The notes: generated from the letters alone by a model not told the origin. A stretch of 64,000 nucleotides of DNA from Ruminococcus sp. (GCA_015066805.1 SVNP01000008.1:20476-84475), one strand, 5' to 3'; positions 8,667-19,312 are shown, counted from the stretch's first letter. Numbers and translations: made by a program.

Positions 8667-8727
8667 TAGCGATCATTCTGTCGTATTCTGTTTCTACAGC
8701 GATATATACAAAATAATCGTTCGAGCA

Positions 8728-8756
8728 TTGACAAACATCGGTAAATGCGATATAAT
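8728..8756 (+). promoter_or_regulatory. Promoter of the GH9 gene
   Basis: TTGACA (8728-8733), 17-base spacer, TATAAT (8751-8756). A tandem ATTCTGT (8675-8681 and 8685-8691, ten-base period) lies about 40 bases upstream and could be an activator site. Confidence 0.8.
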
Positions 8757-8817
8757 TTTAGTGGCTTTTTCTGCCTGTTTTGCACTGGAATATCAAAAGG
8801 AATGAGGTGTATCTTAC

Positions 8818-11349
8818 ATGAAGTATGAAAATATAAAGCATCGTGCTGCGGCAGCGGCAGTCAGTGCGGTGATGTTGCTTTCCGCTTTGCCGGCCATGAA
8901 TATATGGGCTGCCGATGTGGAAGAAACGCCCGGATTGCAGTTACAGACCATTCTCATTAACAACGACGGAAAGGATTGGACGACTCAAAGCTGGGGCGGT
9001 CATACCATGACACCCAATACCAACTGGACAGCTCTGCGGCTGGAGGATTATTATGAAAACGGCATTCTGCAATTTGAAGTGATCAACAACGGAACCGCTG
9101 ACGATGTTTCCTTCCGTATCGGTCTGGCATCCAAAAAGCATGGCGTAAAAAGCCAGATCAACTGGACGGATATGGAGGAATACAAAGGAAAAATGACTGC
9201 TGACACGCAGTGGAAAAGCTATTCTCTGCCCATAAAAGCATTGATAGATGCACATGCGGACAGCGATTTCAGTCTGGAAAATTTTTGGTATGTGGCAGTG
9301 AATGCCGTGCCAAGCGGTACAACCCTCAGCTTCCGTAATATGAAGATTACTTCCACCGATGATGAGCGACAGTTTCCCATCATTAAGGTGAATCAGGTGG
9401 GATATGCAGTCAACGCTGCTAAAATCGCCTATGTAAGCTGCTTTGAAAAATTCGGATCTCTGAACGGAAAAACCTATGAGATCGTAAATGCAGAAGATGA
9501 TTCGGTGGTTGCAAGCGGTATTCTTCCCGATGGTAAATTGGAAGAAACCTTTTCCGGTGAGGTGGTGCATGTTCTTCGCTTTGATGAAGTCAAAGAGCCG
9601 GGTACCTACTATATTCGGATCCCCAATGCCGGTCTTGATCCGTCGGCACGCTCCCCGAAAGATATTGCCGATGGTCTGGAACTGGATACATTGACCTCCT
9701 ATTCCTTCCGCATCCGCAATCATGTGTACGATGACCTGATGAATGATTTGGCCAAATACTATTACTATCAGCGGCAGGGGATTGATCTGGAGGAAACCTA
9801 TGCAGGTGTCTTTGCAAGAGAAAATCTGCACCCCGGCGATGCCAAGGTTGTGCGTTGGTCTGACAGAAACAACCCCAATGCGGAAACCTTTGATCTTACC
9901 GGCGGCTGGTATGATGCAGGTGATTACGGAAAGTATACCTGTCCCGGTGCAGGCGCAGTGGAGGATCTGCTGCTGGCATATGAGCTTTTCCCTGAATCTT
10001 TTGCGGAAATGGATCCCAAGATCCCCGAAACAGATCCCGCCCATGCTTTATATACCGAGGCTTCCGCAATTCTTGCGGAAGCCAAATGGGAGCTGGATAT
10101 GCTGCTGCAGCTTGAACATAACAGCAAGGATGGTTCTTTCTATGTGGCGGCAAATTACGCCATTGATGTGATTTATGTGGAGGATACGCTGTATAACAGT
10201 ACCACACATGAATCTGACCCTTCCCAGCGGGATCTGCGAAGCCATCAGGCTACTGCCAATATGGCGGCTGTGCTGGCGCATGCGTATCTTGTTTACAAGG
10301 ATGTACCTGTTTATGCGGATTTTGCGGAAACCTGCCTTACAACAGCGCAGCGTGCATGGAATTGGGTCACTGATCCGGTCAATCCCATGCATATGTCCAT
10401 CGGTGCCGCTAACCGCACCTATACCTTTGATGAAAAAACGCTCAAAGGTGATATGCTTTGGGCTGCAGGCAGTATGTATCGGGCGATGAAAGCCGCAGGT
10501 AAGAATACGGATGTGTATGAGGATTACATCATCGAGAACTGTACTTTGGAAACCAATAATTTCTGTTTTACCGCAGCCTCTGTCAGCTATGCACACGGGG
10601 GCGGAGCTTTTCTGGGTTTCTTCCATTATCTGTATGGGAATGCAGATGCAGATGCTGCCGTGAAGGATGTGTTCTCCAAGTACGAAAGCTGGCGTACCCG
10701 AACCATGAGGTATGATAACTTTGGCACCAATTATCCCACTTGGGGGTATTGGTGGGGCTCAAACAAGTGTATGGCACAAAGTGCAATGACTATTGTGCTG
10801 GGGGATCTGGCATGGTACGGCAAGGATGCACTTCCCTCCGATCATTACACGGCAGTAGAGGGTACTTTTCATTACCTGATGGGTGTCAACCCTTTGTCCT
10901 TCAGCTATGTATCGGGTTATGGTGAAAACTGCGTGGACAATATTTTCAGTGCCATTTATTCCACAGATGCCAGACTGGAGCCGTATCAGACACCTGCGGG
11001 TTATTTCACGGAGGGTGCCAACAATCACAACAATCCGCATCTTTCCAAGTTTACGGGCAAGTGTTATATTGACAGTGATGCGGAATATACCACCAATGAA
11101 AACACCATTTACGGTAATGCGGCAATGATCCTCCTGACTGCTGCCATGATGGCAAAGCTGGGAACCGATCATGTGCGGGGCGATGTCAATGCCGATGGTC
11201 TGCTGAGTATGGCAGATCTGATCATGATGCAGAAGTGGCTTGTGTGTGGCGGAGAGCTGAATGATTGGAAAGCCGGCGATATGAACGCAGACGGAGCCAT
11301 CACCACCGATGACCTTTGCATGATAAAACAGGTGTTTTTACCCCAATAA
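8818..11349 (+). CDS. Secreted GH9 cellulase with C-terminal dockerin
   Basis: An 843-residue cellulosomal glycoside hydrolase family 9 enzyme, probably an endoglucanase or processive cellulase. In order: signal peptide (residues 1-31, ending IWAAD); a beta-sandwich carbohydrate-binding-like module (about 35-180); an Ig-like CelD_N domain (about 190-285, starting INKVNQVGY-like); the GH9 (alpha/alpha)6 domain (about 295-780); and a dockerin (about 786-843). Catalytic candidates are D366 and D369 in WYDAGDYGKY and acid E761 in NENTIYGNAA. The dockerin loops are DVNADGLLSMAD and DMNADGAITTDD. It is monocistronic, with a consensus promoter and terminator. Endo versus processive action cannot be told from sequence. 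Confidence 0.93.
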   Translation: MKYENIKHRAAAAAVSAVMLLSALPAMNIWAADVEETPGLQLQTILINNDGKDWTTQSWGGHTMTPNTNWTALRLEDYYENGILQFEVINNGTADDVSFRIGLASKKHGVKSQINWTDMEEYKGKMTADTQWKSYSLPIKALIDAHADSDFSLENFWYVAVNAVPSGTTLSFRNMKITSTDDERQFPIIKVNQVGYAVNAAKIAYVSCFEKFGSLNGKTYEIVNAEDDSVVASGILPDGKLEETFSGEVVHVLRFDEVKEPGTYYIRIPNAGLDPSARSPKDIADGLELDTLTSYSFRIRNHVYDDLMNDLAKYYYYQRQGIDLEETYAGVFARENLHPGDAKVVRWSDRNNPNAETFDLTGGWYDAGDYGKYTCPGAGAVEDLLLAYELFPESFAEMDPKIPETDPAHALYTEASAILAEAKWELDMLLQLEHNSKDGSFYVAANYAIDVIYVEDTLYNSTTHESDPSQRDLRSHQATANMAAVLAHAYLVYKDVPVYADFAETCLTTAQRAWNWVTDPVNPMHMSIGAANRTYTFDEKTLKGDMLWAAGSMYRAMKAAGKNTDVYEDYIIENCTLETNNFCFTAASVSYAHGGGAFLGFFHYLYGNADADAAVKDVFSKYESWRTRTMRYDNFGTNYPTWGYWWGSNKCMAQSAMTIVLGDLAWYGKDALPSDHYTAVEGTFHYLMGVNPLSFSYVSGYGENCVDNIFSAIYSTDARLEPYQTPAGYFTEGANNHNNPHLSKFTGKCYIDSDAEYTTNENTIYGNAAMILLTAAMMAKLGTDHVRGDVNADGLLSMADLIMMQKWLVCGGELNDWKAGDMNADGAITTDDLCMIKQVFLPQ

Positions 11350-11360
11350 TCGCATATTAA

Positions 11361-11400
11361 ACAGCGGAGAGGAATGGATTTCTCTCCGCTGTTTTTTGTT
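11361..11400 (+). terminator. Terminator of the GH9 gene
   Basis: Stem ACAGCGGAGAG (11361-11371) / CTCTCCGCTGT (11382-11392) followed by TTTTTTGTT. Confidence 0.85.
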
Positions 11401-11570
11401 CTGTTTTGAAAAGTATAACGATATTGCATGATTGAAAATGCGACTTATCCTCTGTGCGATATCTGTAATTTATTGCATTTTGAACTTCGAAAATCGCAAT
11501 ATACAGCCAAGAATAGCGACTTTTGGCTGCGATTAGCACAAATGTGCATGAATGATAGCATATCCTTGCA

Positions 11571-11599
11571 TTGACAAATAATGGCCTTTTTTGTACAAT
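11571..11599 (+). promoter_or_regulatory. Promoter of the GH10/GH43 gene
   Basis: TTGACA (11571-11576), 17-base spacer, TACAAT (11594-11599). The inverted repeats at 11504-11547 end 24 bases upstream of the -35 box. Confidence 0.78.
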
Positions 11600-11673
11600 A
11601 AACTCATGTGGTTTACTAGTTACTGACCACAGGCAAGACAGAGACATGATTTGATTTCAGGAGGATTTGAGAG

Positions 11674-14600
11674 ATGAAGAAACAAAAGCGCATTCTTGCC
11701 GGCGTTACGGCTGCAGCCATATTATGCTGCGGCGGTATTTGTTCGGATCTGCCATGGTCTGCTCTGCGTTCAGAGACAGTATCCGCTGCAGTGGTGACCA
11801 ATGACTTTGAACGGAACTATGATGGCTGGATCGGCAGTGACTTTGATGTTATGCTGAATGCCTGTGCCGAGGGTGCTTACGGCGAAGGACGCGGCATGGT
11901 AGTCACAGGTCGTGATGCTGTCAGCGATGGTGCAACTTCCGATAAGAGCTTCTATCTTTCGGGTGGTGTCAAGTACGATTACTCCGTGAAGGTATCCGCA
12001 GCCGCTGACCAGATTTTCCGTCTGCTGCTGACCTATCAGGAGGGTGAAAACGGCGCATCCGTTACCGTTGAGCTGGATGTAAAGTCTGTGTCGGCTGATT
12101 GCTGGGAGACGCTTTCGGCATCCTACCGTGCTCCTAAGAATGCCTGTAATATGCAGGTAAGCATCGTAACCGATTCTACCGATGACTTCTGTTTTGATGC
12201 ATTTAGCGTTACCACCGAGATGAAGGAAAACAATACAGTTTCTGCAGCCGCTTATGAGAAGGGTCTGAAGGATGCCTTCGCAGGCTATTTCAAGGTAGGT
12301 AACATTCTAAATAGCGGCACTGTCCGCAATGGAACCATTACCGATTCCATGCTGAAGGACTATAACAGCATCGAGTGCGAAAATGAGATGAAGCCTGATG
12401 GTACCATGGTGCAGTCTCAGAGCAGCGGTACCAACGTTGCAGCTACCATCAACGGTGCAGCAGCCATTATGGATTTCTGTGTGCAGAATAATCTGGGCTT
12501 GCGTGGTCATGTGCTGGTATGGCACAGCCAGACTCCCTCTTGGTTCTTCCGCCAGAACTTTGACAACAACGGCGCATTTGTGGATAAATCCACCATGGAT
12601 GCCCGTATGGAAAGCTACATCAAGAACCTGTTTGGTCTGATCAAGAATCAATATCCCGACCTGAATCTGTATGCATATGACGTTGTAAACGAGGCCGTCA
12701 GCGATGATGCCAACCGAACCGCAAATTACGGCGGTGCCAGAGAGCCCGGCGATGCCAAGATCACCAGTGGTACCTCTGCATGGGTTTCCGTTTACGGCGA
12801 TAACAGCTTTATCGAAAAGGCATTCCGCTATGCCCGTCAGTATGCACCGGAAGGCTGTGCTCTGTACTACAACGATTACAACGAGTACTGGGATCACAAG
12901 CGTGATTGCATCTACAATATGTGTAAGGATCTGTACAGCAAGGGCCTGCTGGATGGTATCGGTATGCAGTCTCATATCAATGCCAACTATGAAGGCTTCT
13001 CCGGAATGACAGCATACAAAGCAGCATTGCAGAAGTATGCAAGCATCGGCTGTGAAATTCAGATCACCGAGCTGGATATCAGCATTGAAAACGGTACTTA
13101 TACTCTGCAGCAGCAGGCTGATAAGTACAAGGCGGTGTTCCAGGCAGCTATGGATATCAACACCGGCAACTATCCCGGTAAGGTGACTGCTGTATGTATG
13201 TGGGGCCCCAACGATGCCAACACCTGGATCAGCACCGAAAATGCTCCTTTGCTTTATGACACCAATCATCAGCCCAAGCCCGCTTATACCACACTGATGG
13301 ATATGATTCCCGAATCCCAGTGGGGCAACGGCAGTTTGGTGATTGAGCCCGATGCCAACGGCTGGTTCTATCACAGCACCTACGAAGGCGATCTGGACGA
13401 GTGGCAGGGCCGTGGTGATGCAACCGTTATGACCAGCGGCAGAACCGCTTATGACGGCAGCGAAGCAATGCTGGTGCAGAATCGTTCCGAGGCATGGCAT
13501 GGTGCATACCGTGTCCTGAACACCGCCGCCTTCAAGCCCGGTGAGGAGTTCAGCTTCAGTGCAAATGTATCTTATTTTGATGGTCCCGCAACGGATACCT
13601 TCTACATGAAGTTAGAGTACACCGATGCCAATGGTGACGCACAGTATTCTTCCATTGCAGAAGGTACCTGCGTGCAGGGCGAATGGTTGCAGCTTGCAAA
13701 TACCAATTATCGCATCCCTGCAGATGCCCGTAATCCTCGTATCTATATCGAAACTGCATCTACCACCAATAACTTCTATGTAGATGAAGCCATTGGTGCA
13801 GTGGCAGGCACCGTAATTCCCGGTGCAGGTGCACAAAAGCTGATCATTGGTGATGTCAATGCCGATGGCAGCATTACCGCAGCCGATCTCTCTTTGGCAA
13901 AGCGAGGCTATAAGAACGGTTTTGCGTCCTCTATTGCAAAGCTGGCAGCTGATGTTGACCAGAGCGGCGTTGTAGATACTGCCGACCTTGAGCTGATGGC
14001 ACAGTTTATCACTTGTCAGATCGACGAGTTCCCTGTGGCAGAGCGTGTGGTTGATGTGGCAGCCATGGAGAAGATCTTTTCTTCCGTATCTCTTGCAGAG
14101 AGCTGGAAGAAGCTGGGTGAAAACAATGCGCTGTATACCCAGAGATTCGGTGCAGACCCCGGTTTTATGGTATATAACGATCGTCTGTATGTATTCATGA
14201 CCAATGATGCCTTTGAGTATGATTCCAATGGCAATATGAAGGAAAACTCCTATGATGTGCAGGAGATTAATTGTATCTCTTCTGCCGATTTGGTAAACTG
14301 GACTGACCACGGTGCTATTCCCGTGGCAGGCAGCAACGGTGCAGCTAAGTGGGCATTTGCTTCATGGGCACCGGATGCTTGCTGGAAGAATATTAACGGT
14401 AAGGATAAGTTTTTCCTGTATTTCTGCAACAGCGCAGGTGGTATCGGCGTTCTGACTGCCGACAGCCCCATTGGCCCTTGGACTGATCCCATCGGCAAGG
14501 CACTGGTAACCAAGCAGACCGCAAACTGCGGCGATGTAGAATGGCTGTTTGACCCTGCGGTTTTCGTGGATGATGACGGCAGCGGTTATCTGTATTTCGG

Positions 14601-15453
14601 CGGCGGTATTCCCTCCGGCCAGCAGGCAGATCCCGGTACAGCCCGTGCAGTTAAGCTGGGCGCAGATATGACCTCTCTGGATGGAACCCCTGTCCGTATG
14701 AATCCTCCTTATCTGTTTGAAGATTCCAGCATGCTGAAAATCGGCAATACCTACTACTATTCCTATTGCACCAACTTCCAGGTTCCCGCCGGTCAGGCTT
14801 TCGGCGGTGGCGAGATCTGCTACATGACTTCCAATAATCCCCTTGGTCCCTTCACCTTTGGTGGCCGTATGTTTAAGAATCCCGCATCCTTTGGCTTGGA
14901 TAAGGGCGGCAACAACCATCATTCTCTGGTCGAGTTCAAAGGCAATTATTACCTGCTGTATCATGCAAGAGCCATTGAAAACAGAATGGGTATCTCCCTC
15001 AACTATCGTTCTCCCCACATTGACAGTGCTTCCGTATCCAACGGAGCCATCACTGTTACCGGCACCATGAACGGTGTTTCTCAGCTTGAAACGTTGAACC
15101 CCTATAACAAAGTGCAGGCTGAGACCATCTACCGTCAGGCAGGTATCAATGTCAAGGGCGTAGGCGATACCGTTATCACCGATGTTCAGGCAGGCGATTG
15201 GATCGGCGTATCCGATGCCGCCTTTACCAAGGGCGCATCTTCCCTGACTGTTCGTGTGGCATCCAAGAATGGCGCAGCTATTAAGGTTTGCAGCGGCAAC
15301 GAAAACGGTACCGTGATCGGCTATGTGGATGTTGCAGCCACCGGCGGCAGCTTTACCGAGATCACCGTACCCGTGAATAACGTCACCGGTACACAGGATA
15401 TCTACTTTGTATTCAGCAATGAGCTTGAGCTGGATTGGTGGCAGTTTTCCTGA
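11674..15453 (+). CDS. Bifunctional cellulosomal xylanase: CBM22-GH10-CBM-dockerin-GH43-CBM6
   Basis: A 1259-residue secreted enzyme. In order: signal peptide (1 to about 39); CBM22-like module (about 42-185); GH10 endo-beta-1,4-xylanase (about 190-550) with acid/base E340 in DVVNEAVSDD and nucleophile E466 in ITELDISI; a second CBM22/CBM4_9-like module (about 555-715); a dockerin (about 723-790); a GH43 five-blade propeller (about 800-1145), probably arabinofuranosidase or xylosidase; and a C-terminal CBM6 (about 1147-1259) ending in WWQFS. The dockerin is internal, between the two catalytic halves. Cutting xylan and removing arabinose in one chain fits the facing ara operon. GH43 specificity is inferred, not shown. 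Confidence 0.93.
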   Translation: MKKQKRILAGVTAAAILCCGGICSDLPWSALRSETVSAAVVTNDFERNYDGWIGSDFDVMLNACAEGAYGEGRGMVVTGRDAVSDGATSDKSFYLSGGVKYDYSVKVSAAADQIFRLLLTYQEGENGASVTVELDVKSVSADCWETLSASYRAPKNACNMQVSIVTDSTDDFCFDAFSVTTEMKENNTVSAAAYEKGLKDAFAGYFKVGNILNSGTVRNGTITDSMLKDYNSIECENEMKPDGTMVQSQSSGTNVAATINGAAAIMDFCVQNNLGLRGHVLVWHSQTPSWFFRQNFDNNGAFVDKSTMDARMESYIKNLFGLIKNQYPDLNLYAYDVVNEAVSDDANRTANYGGAREPGDAKITSGTSAWVSVYGDNSFIEKAFRYARQYAPEGCALYYNDYNEYWDHKRDCIYNMCKDLYSKGLLDGIGMQSHINANYEGFSGMTAYKAALQKYASIGCEIQITELDISIENGTYTLQQQADKYKAVFQAAMDINTGNYPGKVTAVCMWGPNDANTWISTENAPLLYDTNHQPKPAYTTLMDMIPESQWGNGSLVIEPDANGWFYHSTYEGDLDEWQGRGDATVMTSGRTAYDGSEAMLVQNRSEAWHGAYRVLNTAAFKPGEEFSFSANVSYFDGPATDTFYMKLEYTDANGDAQYSSIAEGTCVQGEWLQLANTNYRIPADARNPRIYIETASTTNNFYVDEAIGAVAGTVIPGAGAQKLIIGDVNADGSITAADLSLAKRGYKNGFASSIAKLAADVDQSGVVDTADLELMAQFITCQIDEFPVAERVVDVAAMEKIFSSVSLAESWKKLGENNALYTQRFGADPGFMVYNDRLYVFMTNDAFEYDSNGNMKENSYDVQEINCISSADLVNWTDHGAIPVAGSNGAAKWAFASWAPDACWKNINGKDKFFLYFCNSAGGIGVLTADSPIGPWTDPIGKALVTKQTANCGDVEWLFDPAVFVDDDGSGYLYFGGGIPSGQQADPGTARAVKLGADMTSLDGTPVRMNPPYLFEDSSMLKIGNTYYYSYCTNFQVPAGQAFGGGEICYMTSNNPLGPFTFGGRMFKNPASFGLDKGGNNHHSLVEFKGNYYLLYHARAIENRMGISLNYRSPHIDSASVSNGAITVTGTMNGVSQLETLNPYNKVQAETIYRQAGINVKGVGDTVITDVQAGDWIGVSDAAFTKGASSLTVRVASKNGAAIKVCSGNENGTVIGYVDVAATGGSFTEITVPVNNVTGTQDIYFVFSNELELDWWQFS

Positions 15454-15464
15454 TCTTGAATCAC

Positions 15465-15501
15465 AAAAAACCGTGCAGATGATTGATCTGCACGGTTTTT
15501 G
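15465..15501. terminator. Bidirectional terminator, GH10/GH43 gene and araD
   Basis: Fifteen-base stem AAAAACCGTGCAGAT / ATCTGCACGGTTTTT with a short GATTG loop; A-run on one side and T-run on the other, between converging genes. Confidence 0.88.
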
Positions 15502-16194
15502 TTATGTTTGTCCGTAATAGGCGTTTGCGCCATGCTTGCGAAGATAATGTTTATCCAGCAAAGCCTTTCCCATAGGGGAACACTGCGGATTCAGCATCTG
15601 GGTGTGATAGTTCATAAAGGCGATTTCTTCCAATACCACCGCATGATAAACTGCATCTACAGCATCGGTGCCCCATGCAAATGGACCGTGATTTTTCACC
15701 AGGACGGCTGGTATGGCATCGGGATCTTTGCCTGCAAAGGTTCGAATGATGACATTCCCCGTTTCATGTTCGTAGGCTCCGTTGATCTCCTGTTCGGTCA
15801 TATCTTCGGTGCAGGGGATCTCTCCATAGAAGTAATCTCCGTGTGTGGTGCCCAAGGCCTTCAGGGCCATTCCTGCCTGTGCAAAGGAGGTTGCCCAGCG
15901 ACTGTGCGTGTGTACGATGCCGCCGATGTTTGGAAATGCACGATAAAGCACCAGATGCGTAGGTGTATCACTGGAAGGACGATAGTTTCCTTCCACCACA
16001 GAGCCGTCATCCAGCGATACCACAACCATGTCATCCGGCTGCATCTGTTCGTAGTCAACGCCGGAGGGCTTGATAACGACCAGTCCTGTTTCCCGATCCA
16101 CAGCGGAAACATTTCCCCAGGTAAAGGTAACCAATCCATGCTTTGGCAGCATTAGATTTGCTTCGCATACGGTTTTCTTCAGTGCTTCAAGCAT
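15502..16194 (-). CDS. araD: L-ribulose-5-phosphate 4-epimerase
   Basis: A 230-residue class II aldolase-type enzyme converting L-ribulose-5-phosphate to D-xylulose-5-phosphate, the last step of arabinose entry into the pentose phosphate pathway. Zinc-ligand histidines are seen in VHTHSRWA (near residue 95) and in the later NHGPFAWG region. [10 protein letters not shown] near residue 25 and SSDTPTH near 74 are family landmarks. It overlaps the araB stop by eight bases, so it is translationally coupled as the third gene of the operon. Confidence 0.96.
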   Translation of the reverse strand: MLEALKKTVCEANLMLPKHGLVTFTWGNVSAVDRETGLVVIKPSGVDYEQMQPDDMVVVSLDDGSVVEGNYRPSSDTPTHLVLYRAFPNIGGIVHTHSRWATSFAQAGMALKALGTTHGDYFYGEIPCTEDMTEQEINGAYEHETGNVIIRTFAGKDPDAIPAVLVKNHGPFAWGTDAVDAVYHAVVLEEIAFMNYHTQMLNPQCSPMGKALLDKHYLRKHGANAYYGQT

Positions 16195-17779
16195 GGTGGC
16201 TTTCTCCTTTCAGGCAGCGGATGGCTTCCAATCCTGTAGTATATCGTATCATATAGGCGTTATATCCGGCCATGCCTTCCTCAGTGGGATGGGCGATTAC
16301 GGAGGGTGTATCGGCGAACACTTTTGTATGCAGCCATTTTGATAAGGAATATCCCTCGCCACAGATCATGTAAGCTGCCAGCAGAGCCATACCCCAAGGA
16401 CCGCCCTCAGAGGCGGTATTATGTACTGCTACTGTTGTTTCCAAGGCATCTGCAAGGATCTGCTGTGCCACGCCCCGAACAGTAAACAATCCGCCATGTG
16501 CTGTCATAGATCGAGGCGACAGGTTTTCTTTGGTGCGGAGAATGTCCATACCCATGCGTAATGCCGCAAACACGGACATTAGCTGAGCGTGGAAAAAGTT
16601 TGCCGGTGTCAATTTGCTTTTGGGGCTGCGGAAGTATGCAGGGCTTCCCTGTTTCACGCCTGCAACGGGTTCGCCGGAGAGAAAATTGTATGCAGTGATG
16701 CCGTCACTGTCCGGTGCACCGTTTTCAAGGGAACTATGATAAAGCAGCTCGTATACATCGGATTTCTCCATGGGGTGTCCGCTCATATGGGCAAATTCAT
16801 AGAACATATCTACAAAAGCGTCCAGCTCGGAACAGCCGTTGTTGCAGTGAACCATGGCAACCGGTGCGCCATCGGGGGTGGAAACTATGTCGATTTCAGA
16901 GTAAACACCCTGTAACGGCTGTTCCAGAACAGGCATAGCAAATACCGAGGTTCCGCAGGAAATATTGCCTGTGCCGGGAGTAACCGCATCCGAGGCGACC
17001 ATACCGGTACCTGCGTCACCTTCCGGCGGGCAGAAGGGAATACCGGGCTGTAATTCACCGCTTTCATCCAAAAAGGCAGCACCCTCTGCTGTCAGAACAC
17101 CGGCCTGTTCACCGGCTGATTTTACAGAAGGAAATAAATCCGTCAGTTTTTTGGAAAAACCATTTTCTGCCAGCAGTGTTTCGGTGGCAAAGAGCATATC
17201 TGTATCATATCCCAGGCGATTCACAGGGAAAATACCCGATGCTTCACCGATGCCCACAACTCTTTGTCCTGTCAGCAGATAGTGAATGTATCCCGCCAGT
17301 GTGGTAACATGAGCGATCTGCGGTATATGGGGTTCGCCGTTTAATACGGCCTGATATAAGTGAGCAATGGTCCATCGCTGAGGAATGTTAAAATGCAAGG
17401 CTTTGGTCAGAGCTTCCGCAGCCGGTGCCGTCATGGTATTTCTCCAAGTGCGGAACGGTACCAACAGAGCATCCTGTGCATCAAAAGCCAGATAGCCGTG
17501 CATCATAGCGGAAATACCCATGGCACCGATAGTTCGCAGCGGCAGATCATAGATTTCCCGTACATTTCGACGCAGATCGGCAAAGCAGGCCTTTACACCG
17601 TTGTGAATGGCATCCAAAGAGTACGTCCAGCAGCCGTTTTCCAGTTGATTCTCCCAGCTATGTGACCCTTTGGCAAGCACCGTGAAGTGATCATCAATGA
17701 GCACAGCCTTAATGCGGGTGGAGCCAAGCTCCAGACCAAGAAAGGTTTTACCCTCCGCAATAGCGGTTTTCTTTTCCAT
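16187..17779 (-). CDS. araB: Ribulokinase, FGGY family
   Basis: A 530-residue FGGY carbohydrate kinase that phosphorylates L-ribulose with ATP. The N-terminal ATP-binding fold begins [16 protein letters not shown]; further FGGY landmarks are GISAMMHGY near residue 100 and [12 protein letters not shown] near 270. It is of the clostridial type, not the enteric AraB type, so the substrate assignment rests mainly on its position between araA and araD. It starts six bases after the araA stop and overlaps araD. Cytoplasmic. Confidence 0.9.
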   Translation of the reverse strand: MEKKTAIAEGKTFLGLELGSTRIKAVLIDDHFTVLAKGSHSWENQLENGCWTYSLDAIHNGVKACFADLRRNVREIYDLPLRTIGAMGISAMMHGYLAFDAQDALLVPFRTWRNTMTAPAAEALTKALHFNIPQRWTIAHLYQAVLNGEPHIPQIAHVTTLAGYIHYLLTGQRVVGIGEASGIFPVNRLGYDTDMLFATETLLAENGFSKKLTDLFPSVKSAGEQAGVLTAEGAAFLDESGELQPGIPFCPPEGDAGTGMVASDAVTPGTGNISCGTSVFAMPVLEQPLQGVYSEIDIVSTPDGAPVAMVHCNNGCSELDAFVDMFYEFAHMSGHPMEKSDVYELLYHSSLENGAPDSDGITAYNFLSGEPVAGVKQGSPAYFRSPKSKLTPANFFHAQLMSVFAALRMGMDILRTKENLSPRSMTAHGGLFTVRGVAQQILADALETTVAVHNTASEGGPWGMALLAAYMICGEGYSLSKWLHTKVFADTPSVIAHPTEEGMAGYNAYMIRYTTGLEAIRCLKGESHHA

Positions 17780-17785
17780 GATGTA

Positions 17786-19252
17786 TTATCCTTTCAGTTT
17801 TGCGGTCAGATCCAGCAAAGCAAGCTGTTGTTCAAAGGTATGCAGTGTGGTGTTTTCATCAATGATGACCAGCTCGGTATCGGTCAGCTTAGCAAACAGT
17901 CGGATATCTTCTGTTTGCAGGGCAGTGGAAACCACCGCATGATGGGCACCGCCGGCGTAGATCCATGCAGCGGCACCGGTAGCAAAATCGGGTACCAATG
18001 TCCACATCAGTCGTGCTACAGGCAGATTGGGCATGGGGGCAGGCTGAGCGATCAGCTTGATTTTTGCACACACCAGGCGGAAACGGTTACCCATATCCAC
18101 CAAAGAAACTGCCACTGCGTCGCCGTCAATGCCATCAAACACCAGTCGAGCGGGAGCCTCTTTGCCGCCGATACCCAGAGGATGTACCTGAATTTCGGGT
18201 TTGTCTGCGGCAAATACCGGAGGCACCTCCAGCATATGAGCCGCCAGCTCCAGTTCTCTGCCGGCAGTGAGATCGTAGGTATAATCCTCCATAAAACCGG
18301 TTGCACCGTTACGATGTTTTGCCATCTCCCAAAGCACTGCACCCAAAGCGGAGGTTTTATAGTCACCCTCAGGGCCAAATCCAATACCCTTGGTCATCAG
18401 GTTCTGCACGGAAAGACCGGGGAGCTGCCGCAGACCGTGGAGATCCTGGAAGGTGTCGGTAAATGCGCCGATGTTCTCTTTAGCAAGGAATTTTTCCAGT
18501 GCGACCTCATACTTTGCCTGTTCTCTTACGGCTTGGATATCGTCGGTTGCCATGGTGTATTTTTCAGAGTATTCTGCCATTTTGGCATCTATCTCCTCAT
18601 GGGAGATCTCCTCAACCAAATCACAAAGATCACCGATGCCGTAGTAGTTCACATTCCAGCCAAAGTGAATCTCGCTTTCCACACGGTCACCGTCAGTCAC
18701 AGCCACATCCCGCATATTGTTGCCGAACATAGCCACACGCAGATGCTTGCTGTAATCCACTGCCAGAGCAGCCTCGGCAAAACGGCGAAGCTGAGCCAGT
18801 ACCTCGGGATTGCGATAGTAGCCTGCGATGACTTCTCTGGCAATGCCCAGACGAGTACATACAAAGCCAAATTCTCTGTCACCATGTGCCGATTGATTCA
18901 GGTTCATAAAGTCCATGTCAATGGTATCGTAGGGGAGTTTTTCGTTATACTGGGTATGCAGATGTACCATGGGCTTCCGTAATGCCTGCAGCGGGCGGAT
19001 CCACATTTTGGCAGGGGAGAAGGTGTGCATCCACATGATCACACCGACACAATCCGCATCGCCACTTGCCTGAATACAAATATTCAGAGCGTCTCCTGTG
19101 CAGCGTACAATGGGCATTGCCTTTACGTCTACCACATCTTTCAGTGCTTCATGCAGAAATTGAGCGATTTCCTCTGCATCTTTCTGTGCCTGTGCAAGGG
19201 TTTCTTCTCCATACAGATCCTGACTGCCGGTAATAAAATACAAGGTTTTCAT
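17786..19252 (-). CDS. araA: L-arabinose isomerase
   Basis: A 488-residue AraA, which interconverts L-arabinose and L-ribulose using a divalent metal. It has the family opening YFITGSQDLYGEETL and the MWMHTFSPAKMWI segment near residue 90, where substrate contacts lie. GFGPEGDYKTSALG near residue 300 holds the metal-ligand glutamate. It is first gene of araA-araB-araD. The ATG is preceded by GGGAGG. A promoter is seen 30-60 bases upstream, with 21-base-spaced direct repeats beyond it. No transporter or regulator gene is linked. Confidence 0.97.
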   Translation of the reverse strand: MKTLYFITGSQDLYGEETLAQAQKDAEEIAQFLHEALKDVVDVKAMPIVRCTGDALNICIQASGDADCVGVIMWMHTFSPAKMWIRPLQALRKPMVHLHTQYNEKLPYDTIDMDFMNLNQSAHGDREFGFVCTRLGIAREVIAGYYRNPEVLAQLRRFAEAALAVDYSKHLRVAMFGNNMRDVAVTDGDRVESEIHFGWNVNYYGIGDLCDLVEEISHEEIDAKMAEYSEKYTMATDDIQAVREQAKYEVALEKFLAKENIGAFTDTFQDLHGLRQLPGLSVQNLMTKGIGFGPEGDYKTSALGAVLWEMAKHRNGATGFMEDYTYDLTAGRELELAAHMLEVPPVFAADKPEIQVHPLGIGGKEAPARLVFDGIDGDAVAVSLVDMGNRFRLVCAKIKLIAQPAPMPNLPVARLMWTLVPDFATGAAAWIYAGGAHHAVVSTALQTEDIRLFAKLTDTELVIIDENTTLHTFEQQLALLDLTAKLKG

Positions 19253-19283
19253 ACAGGGTACCTCCCATTATTTTGATGCTTTC

Positions 19284-19312
19284 AGTATATCGGATTTTTT
19301 CTTGGAATGCAA
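19284..19312 (-). promoter_or_regulatory. Promoter of araABD
   Basis: Minus strand TTGCAT, 17-base spacer, TATACT. The same pair of boxes is used by the GH26 gene (55619-55647). Confidence 0.65.

Larger units (their letters stand above)
11350..11673 (+). other. Intergenic region, GH9 to GH10 gene
   Basis: 324 bases holding the GH9 terminator, then about 170 bases of AT-rich sequence with two inverted repeats (CAGCCAA 11504-11510 / TTGGCTG 11523-11529, and GCACA-AA-TGTGC 11536-11547), then the xylanase promoter. No gene is visible. Confidence 0.6.
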
